Assembly: GCF_017487345.1 (NCBI RefSeq) | Contig: NZ_CP062006.1 | Location: forward strand, 1,742,001-1,806,000 | Source: Brevundimonas pondensis | GTDB taxonomy: Bacteria; Pseudomonadota; Alphaproteobacteria; Caulobacterales; Caulobacteraceae | Length of the DNA: 64,000 nucleotides | Direction: 5' to 3' | Shown: one piece after another, positions 59,726 to 64,000 of the stretch | Layout: each line of letters starts with the position of its first letter | Position numbering within the stretch: position 1 is the stretch's first letter | The notes under the pieces: generated by a model | Told to the model about the DNA's origin: nothing | Databases searched by the model: none | The model's input: only the letters and a program-made list of their open reading frames with translations | Made by a program: the position numbers and the translations under genes

Positions 59726-61928
59726 AGTCGGGGTCGGCCTGCCGCGTCCAGGGCCTCTGCCCCCTGACGTCCGCCGCCCACACGGCCTTCCATCCCGCGC
59801 CGACACGCCAAAGTTCGACCGAGCCGCCGCGCCCATAGTCCACGCCGTCCAGCACCAGCCGCCCTGCGCATGACGCGGGCAAGGACGGCAATTCAGCGCG
59901 GCTGCTGACGACCTCCGCCGAACGGCACAGGGCTTCCAACTGTTCCACCGACGGCGCCTTCTTGCCCCACCACAGCGCCACCGGCCCGGCCTCGCTGGTT
60001 TCCGGCGCGCAGAACGACCGCTTGCAGGTCCAGCCCTCCTTCGGCCTCGGCGTCAGTTCCAGTCCCCGCCGCCGCGACCACAGGTCCGCCGCGAACTGCC
60101 GCACGCCGGGCCGCACCACAACCGCCGCCTCGGCCTGACGCCAGGCTGCATTGGTCCCGCCATCCCCGATCCATAGATCGGGCGCCGCCGGACGCGGCCA
60201 GACTAGCACCGCCGCCGCCAGCGGCAGACCCAGCCAGCGCAGCCGTCCCCGCCACAGGCAGATGAAAACGATGCCGAGAAAAGCGACCGGCAGGGCCGCC
60301 GCTGGCGCGCTGGCGATGGCCTGCACCGCGCCCGGCAGGCCCGCCGTCCAGTGGCCGATGGCCAGCATCAGCTCAACGCCCTTGCCCGCCAGCCACAGGA
60401 AGGGCGCGCCCAGCCCCAGCGGCTCCAACGCCGCGCCCAACGCCAGGGCCGGCATCAGGATGAAGTCCGCGATCGGCGCCGTGCCCAGGTTGGCGATCAG
60501 GCCATAGACCGCGGTGCGGTTGAAATGCTGCATGGCGAACGGCGCCGTCGCCATGCCGGCCACCAGACTGGCCGTACAGGCGACCAGCAGCCAGCTTCCC
60601 AGCCGCTGCGTCGCCACGATGGGCCAGGGTGCGGAAATCTCCTTGATCCGGCGCGGCCAGACCTCGACCAAGGCCACCAGAGCGGCCGTCGCTGCGAACG
60701 ACATCTGGAACCCCGGCGTGACGATGGCCTCGGGCTGCAGCAACAGCACCGCAAAGGCCGCCACCGCCAGGGCGTGCATGGTCACCGCCTGCCGGTCCAG
60801 CAGGATGGCGACAAAGGCGATGGAGGCGGTGATCGCCGCCCGCTCGGCCGGTGGCGGCGCGCCCGACACCACCAGATAGGTCCCCACCGCGATCAGACCC
60901 GCGACCGCCGCCACCTTCTTGCCCGACACCCGCAACGCCAGCCACGGCCAGACCGCGACGCCCAACCGCACCGCAAAGAAGACAAAGCCCCCGACAATGG
61001 CCATGTGCAGGCCCGAGATCGACAGGATGTGCGCCAGCCCGGAATCGCGCATGGCGTCCAGATCCTCGCGCCCGATCCAGGTCTCGTGCCCTGTGGTCAT
61101 GGCGGCGGCGATCCCGCCAGTCCGCTCGCCCAACCGCGCCACGATCCGCTGCGCCAGGGCATAGCGGGCAGCATTGATCTTCATCGCCATCCGCACCCGC
61201 CACGGCGGTTCGGGCAGGACTGTCGGCCGCGTCTGGCCCAAGGCGAACAAGGTCCCGCCCATGCCCTGGAAGAAGGCGTTGCGACCGAAGTCATAGGCCC
61301 CCGGACTGGCTGGCGACGGCGGCGGGTTCAGAATGCCATAGAGCCGCACCGCCGTCCCCGGCGCCGGCGGCTCGCCTCGCACGGTGGCCCGCAACCGCAC
61401 CGGCGTCGCCTCGGCCGCCAGTCCTCTGATCCGCACCGGCGCCACGACGATTCGTGCGCCGCGCTCGCCGGGACTATCGACATCCATGACCCAGGCCTCG
61501 ACCACGGTGGGTTCGGCCAAGGCCGGCGCGATCGGCCCGCTGACCGCCTCGGTCCGCAGCTTGGCGACCGCCGCCCCGCCGCACAGGCAGGCCAGCATCA
61601 GCAGCATCAAGGTCCAGCGCCGCGCCAGCCCGTATCGCCGCCCCGCCAGCCACGCTGCGCCGGTCAACACCGCCGCTAGCATCAGCGGCCACCCCGCCGG
61701 TTCGGTCGTCAGGGTGAAATAGATCGCACAGCCACCGCCGAAGAAGACCGGCGCCCACAAACGCCAGCGGTCCGTCTGATCTGCGGCCTCGGCGCGCAGG
61801 GCCTCAAGAACCCTTACGGCAAGGCTTCGCTTTGGCGCGCGCGGGCGTATAAGGGCCTCCGCAACGGACCCTTCCTGAATGACCTCCCCCTCCTCGACTG
61901 TCGTCACCCGCTTCGCCCCCTCGCCCAC
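59706..61928 (-). CDS. comEC: ComEC/Rec2 family competence protein
   Basis: ComEC is the inner-membrane channel for single-stranded DNA uptake. The up to 740 aa protein has an N-terminal membrane pair and DUF4131-like region (residues 40-200), then the competence core with [27 protein letters not shown] near 290 and further segments to about 545. The C-terminal part lacks a metallo-beta-lactamase HxHxDH motif. The start is unclear: the longest reading overlaps the divergent gltX by 50 bp, so a later start (GTG at 61907, or a TTG before WAPVFFGG) may be real. Confidence 0.85.
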   Translation of the reverse strand: MGEGAKRVTTVEEGEVIQEGSVAEALIRPRAPKRSLAVRVLEALRAEAADQTDRWRLWAPVFFGGGCAIYFTLTTEPAGWPLMLAAVLTGAAWLAGRRYGLARRWTLMLLMLACLCGGAAVAKLRTEAVSGPIAPALAEPTVVEAWVMDVDSPGERGARIVVAPVRIRGLAAEATPVRLRATVRGEPPAPGTAVRLYGILNPPPSPASPGAYDFGRNAFFQGMGGTLFALGQTRPTVLPEPPWRVRMAMKINAARYALAQRIVARLGERTGGIAAAMTTGHETWIGREDLDAMRDSGLAHILSISGLHMAIVGGFVFFAVRLGVAVWPWLALRVSGKKVAAVAGLIAVGTYLVVSGAPPPAERAAITASIAFVAILLDRQAVTMHALAVAAFAVLLLQPEAIVTPGFQMSFAATAALVALVEVWPRRIKEISAPWPIVATQRLGSWLLVACTASLVAGMATAPFAMQHFNRTAVYGLIANLGTAPIADFILMPALALGAALEPLGLGAPFLWLAGKGVELMLAIGHWTAGLPGAVQAIASAPAAALPVAFLGIVFICLWRGRLRWLGLPLAAAVLVWPRPAAPDLWIGDGGTNAAWRQAEAAVVVRPGVRQFAADLWSRRRGLELTPRPKEGWTCKRSFCAPETSEAGPVALWWGKKAPSVEQLEALCRSAEVVSSRAELPSLPASCAGRLVLDGVDYGRGGSVELWRVGAGWKAVWAADVRGQRPWTRQADPDFSDSGG

Positions 61929-63294
61929 AGGCTACCTGCATATCGGCGGGGCGAGAACCGCGTTATTCAACTGGCTGTACGCCAAGAGCCGGGGCGGCAA
62001 GTTCCTGATCCGTGTCGAGGACACCGACCGCGAGCGTTCGACCGACGACGCCGTGAAGGCCATCTTCGACGGCCTGTCCTGGCTGGAGCTGTTCGGCGAC
62101 GAAGAGCCCGTCTTCCAGTTCGCCCGCGCCGACCGCCACCGCGAAGTCGCCGAGCAACTGCTGGCCTCGGGCCACGCCTACCGCGACTTCCTGACCGCCG
62201 ACGAAACCAACGCCCTGCGCGATCAGGCCAAGGCCGAGGGCCGCGACTTTGTCTCGCCCTGGCGCAACCGCGAACCGACCGTCGACGACCTGGCCAAGCC
62301 CTCCACCATCCGCTTCCGTCGCCCGCTGGATCAGGCCGTGGTCGTCGATGACGCGGTGCAGGGCAGCGTGCGTTGGGAATCTTCGTCGCTGGACGATCTG
62401 GTCATCGTCCGCTCGGACGGAGCCCCGACCTACAACCTCGCCGTGGTGGTGGACGACCACGACATGGGCGTGACCCACGTCATTCGCGGCGACGACCACC
62501 TGAACAACGCCGCCCGCCAGAGCCTGATCTACGACGCCTTGGGCTGGACCCGCCCGACCTTCGCCCACATCCCGCTGATCCACGGCCCCGACGGCGCCAA
62601 GCTGTCCAAGCGCCACGGCGCGCAAGCGGTGCATGAATACGCCGAGATGGGCTATCTGCCCGAGGCCATGCGCAACTATCTGGCGCGCCTGGGTTGGGCC
62701 CACGGCGACCACGAACTGTTCAGCGACGAACAGGCGATCGAATGGTTCGACCTGTCGGGCATCGGCAAGGCCCCGGCTCGTCTCGACTTCGACAAGCTGG
62801 CCCACGTCAACGCCCACTGGATCAGGCTGGCCGAGGACGATCGCCTGGCCAAGCTGACGCTGGACGCCCATCTTGCCGCCGGGCGCGCCCTGCAGCCCGA
62901 CGACGAAGCCCGCCTGTTGCGCGCCATGCCCTTCGTCAAGGATCGCGCAAAGACCATCCTCGAACTGGCCGCTCAAACCGACTTCGTGCTGAAGGCCCGC
63001 CCGCTCGTCCTAGACGAGAAAACCCACGGTTTGCTGAGCGGCGAAGGCGGTGAAAGAATTTCACGACTCCGTGAACGACTCGGTCTTTTCCAGAGCTGGG
63101 ACGTTTTCGCCCTCGAAGCTGAGCTTAAGGCGTTCGCCGAAGAAGAAGGCGTAGGCTTCGGAAAAATAGGGCCTTCCATGCGCGGCGTTCTGACCGGCGG
63201 ATCGGTGTCGCCCGATATTGCGAGAATTCTTGCCGCCCTGGGACGCGACGAAGGTCTGGGGCGCTTGGATGATGCGCTGCAACAGACTAAGTGA
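61879..63294 (+). CDS. gltX: Glutamyl-tRNA synthetase
   Basis: GltX charges tRNA-Glu (and often tRNA-Gln in alphaproteobacteria, followed by GatCAB). The 471 aa class I enzyme has [27 protein letters not shown] at the start (HIGH as HIGG), FLIRVEDTDRERST, VIRGDDHLNNAARQ and the KMSKS loop as KLSKRHG near residue 240. The anticodon-binding C-terminal half is full length. The start is ATG, 50 bp inside the longest comEC reading. Confidence 0.96.
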   Translation: MTSPSSTVVTRFAPSPTGYLHIGGARTALFNWLYAKSRGGKFLIRVEDTDRERSTDDAVKAIFDGLSWLELFGDEEPVFQFARADRHREVAEQLLASGHAYRDFLTADETNALRDQAKAEGRDFVSPWRNREPTVDDLAKPSTIRFRRPLDQAVVVDDAVQGSVRWESSSLDDLVIVRSDGAPTYNLAVVVDDHDMGVTHVIRGDDHLNNAARQSLIYDALGWTRPTFAHIPLIHGPDGAKLSKRHGAQAVHEYAEMGYLPEAMRNYLARLGWAHGDHELFSDEQAIEWFDLSGIGKAPARLDFDKLAHVNAHWIRLAEDDRLAKLTLDAHLAAGRALQPDDEARLLRAMPFVKDRAKTILELAAQTDFVLKARPLVLDEKTHGLLSGEGGERISRLRERLGLFQSWDVFALEAELKAFAEEEGVGFGKIGPSMRGVLTGGSVSPDIARILAALGRDEGLGRLDDALQQTK

Positions 63295-63359
63295 ACACCC
63301 ATAACCATGCAGGCTGGACGCCTCCCCGCGCCCGGCCCGAAGAAAAATAAGGGGCCTAG

Positions 63360-64000
63360 ATGACTGAACAAGCGAAACCCGCCGGCACGGCGACCTTCAC
63401 CTACGGCGACAAGAACGTCGAACTTCCTGTCCTCGCGGGCTCCACCGGACCGGACGTCATCGACATCCGCAAGCTGTACGGCGCGACCGGCGCCTTCACC
63501 TTCGACCCCGGCTTCACCTCGACGGCGGCCTGCGAAAGCGCCCTGACCTTCATCGACGGCGACGAAGGCGTTCTGCTGCACCGCGGCTATCCGATCGACC
63601 AGTTGGCCTCGAAGTCCAACTTCCTCGAAGTCTGCCACCTGCTGCTGCACGGCGAACTGCCGACCGCCGCCCAATACGAGAAGTTCGAAGAGAACATCAC
63701 GCGGCACACCATGCTGCACGCCCAGTTCGATCGTTTCTTCGAAGGCTTCCGCCGCGACGCCCACCCCATGTCGATCATGGTCGGCACCGTCGGCGCCCTG
63801 TCGGCCTTCTATCACGACAGCCTGGACATCCATGATCCGGTGCAGCGCGACATCTCGGCCATCCGCCTGATCGCGAAGATGCCGACCATCGCCGCCCGCG
63901 CCTACAAGTACCACATCGGTCAGCCCTTCATCTCGCCGCGCAACGATCTGTCGTACGCCGAGAACTTCCTGCGCATGTGCTTCGCCGTCCCGGCCGAGGA
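63360..64000 (+). CDS. gltA: Citrate synthase, truncated by the window end
   Basis: This is the first 213 codons of a type II citrate synthase, which condenses acetyl-CoA and oxaloacetate. The sequence runs on past the end of the window. Visible family features are [49 protein letters not shown] near residue 33 and [24 protein letters not shown] near 125. The catalytic histidines and aspartate would lie beyond the end. The start is ATG, 65 bp after gltX. Confidence 0.94.
   Translation, partial: MTEQAKPAGTATFTYGDKNVELPVLAGSTGPDVIDIRKLYGATGAFTFDPGFTSTAACESALTFIDGDEGVLLHRGYPIDQLASKSNFLEVCHLLLHGELPTAAQYEKFEENITRHTMLHAQFDRFFEGFRRDAHPMSIMVGTVGALSAFYHDSLDIHDPVQRDISAIRLIAKMPTIAARAYKYHIGQPFISPRNDLSYAENFLRMCFAVPAE

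Overview
The window is a 64 kb piece of GC-rich (roughly two thirds G+C) alphaproteobacterial chromosome. Gene content and protein wording point to the Caulobacterales, most like Brevundimonas. The evidence is a bactofilin, GTTC-N7-GTTC SOS boxes in front of lexA, a long iscR-suf run, GANTC clustering at thyA and many 1-4 bp start/stop overlaps. It is almost wholly housekeeping DNA. I see no phage, integrase, IS element, CRISPR array or rRNA.

Layout. 1-6.3 kb (+): a sulfate assimilation operon of cysK, sulfate-binding protein, cysT, cysW, cysA and a FAD/NAD(P)-binding protein. 6.3-6.7 kb: divergent tRNA-Gln and tRNA-Pro. 6.8-10.2 kb (+): DUF924, thyA, a MazG-like protein, aqpZ, folA and a YbjQ protein. 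10.2-19.9 kb (-): one tightly packed run from iscR through two cysteine desulfurases, sufB, a small zinc-ribbon gene, sufC, sufD, sufS, sufT and sufA, then metN, a frameshifted metI and metQ. 20-24 kb: a hydrolase-like protein, TerC, an EamA exporter and anmK. 24-26.5 kb (+): tyrS, preceded by a possible Tyr-Tyr leader peptide and a hairpin, then a peroxiredoxin and bactofilin. 26.6-31.7 kb (-): prfB with the classical programmed +1 frameshift, PBP1A, smpB and dapA. 31.8-33.8 kb (+): a lytic transglycosylase. 33.8-37 kb (-): tetR and a FecCD/BtuCD-type importer. 37-40.2 kb (+): a membrane glycosyltransferase and two RNA-methyltransferase-type genes, followed by a 118 bp nested inverted repeat. 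40.4-44.2 kb (-): an MFS transporter and hrpB. 44.3-49 kb: an amino acid permease, tRNA-Leu, nnrD (-), glnB and glnA. 49-52.2 kb (-): pyrG, secG and tpiA. 52.3-58.9 kb (+): ppiD, trpE, trpG, trpD, trpC and an unrecognised gene. 59-64 kb: lexA with two SOS boxes, comEC (-), gltX and the first part of gltA.

Functionally the window joins sulfur uptake, cysteine synthesis, Fe-S assembly and methionine uptake on one side with nitrogen control (glnBA), tryptophan synthesis and translation genes on the other. The points most worth a second look are the possible tyrosine-sensing leader ahead of tyrS, the lower-GC zinc-ribbon gene fitted seamlessly between sufB and sufC, an IscR-type palindrome over the -10 of iscR, the frameshift in metI, the nested palindromic repeat, and an 18 bp palindrome that contains the stop codon of both the permease and glnA.
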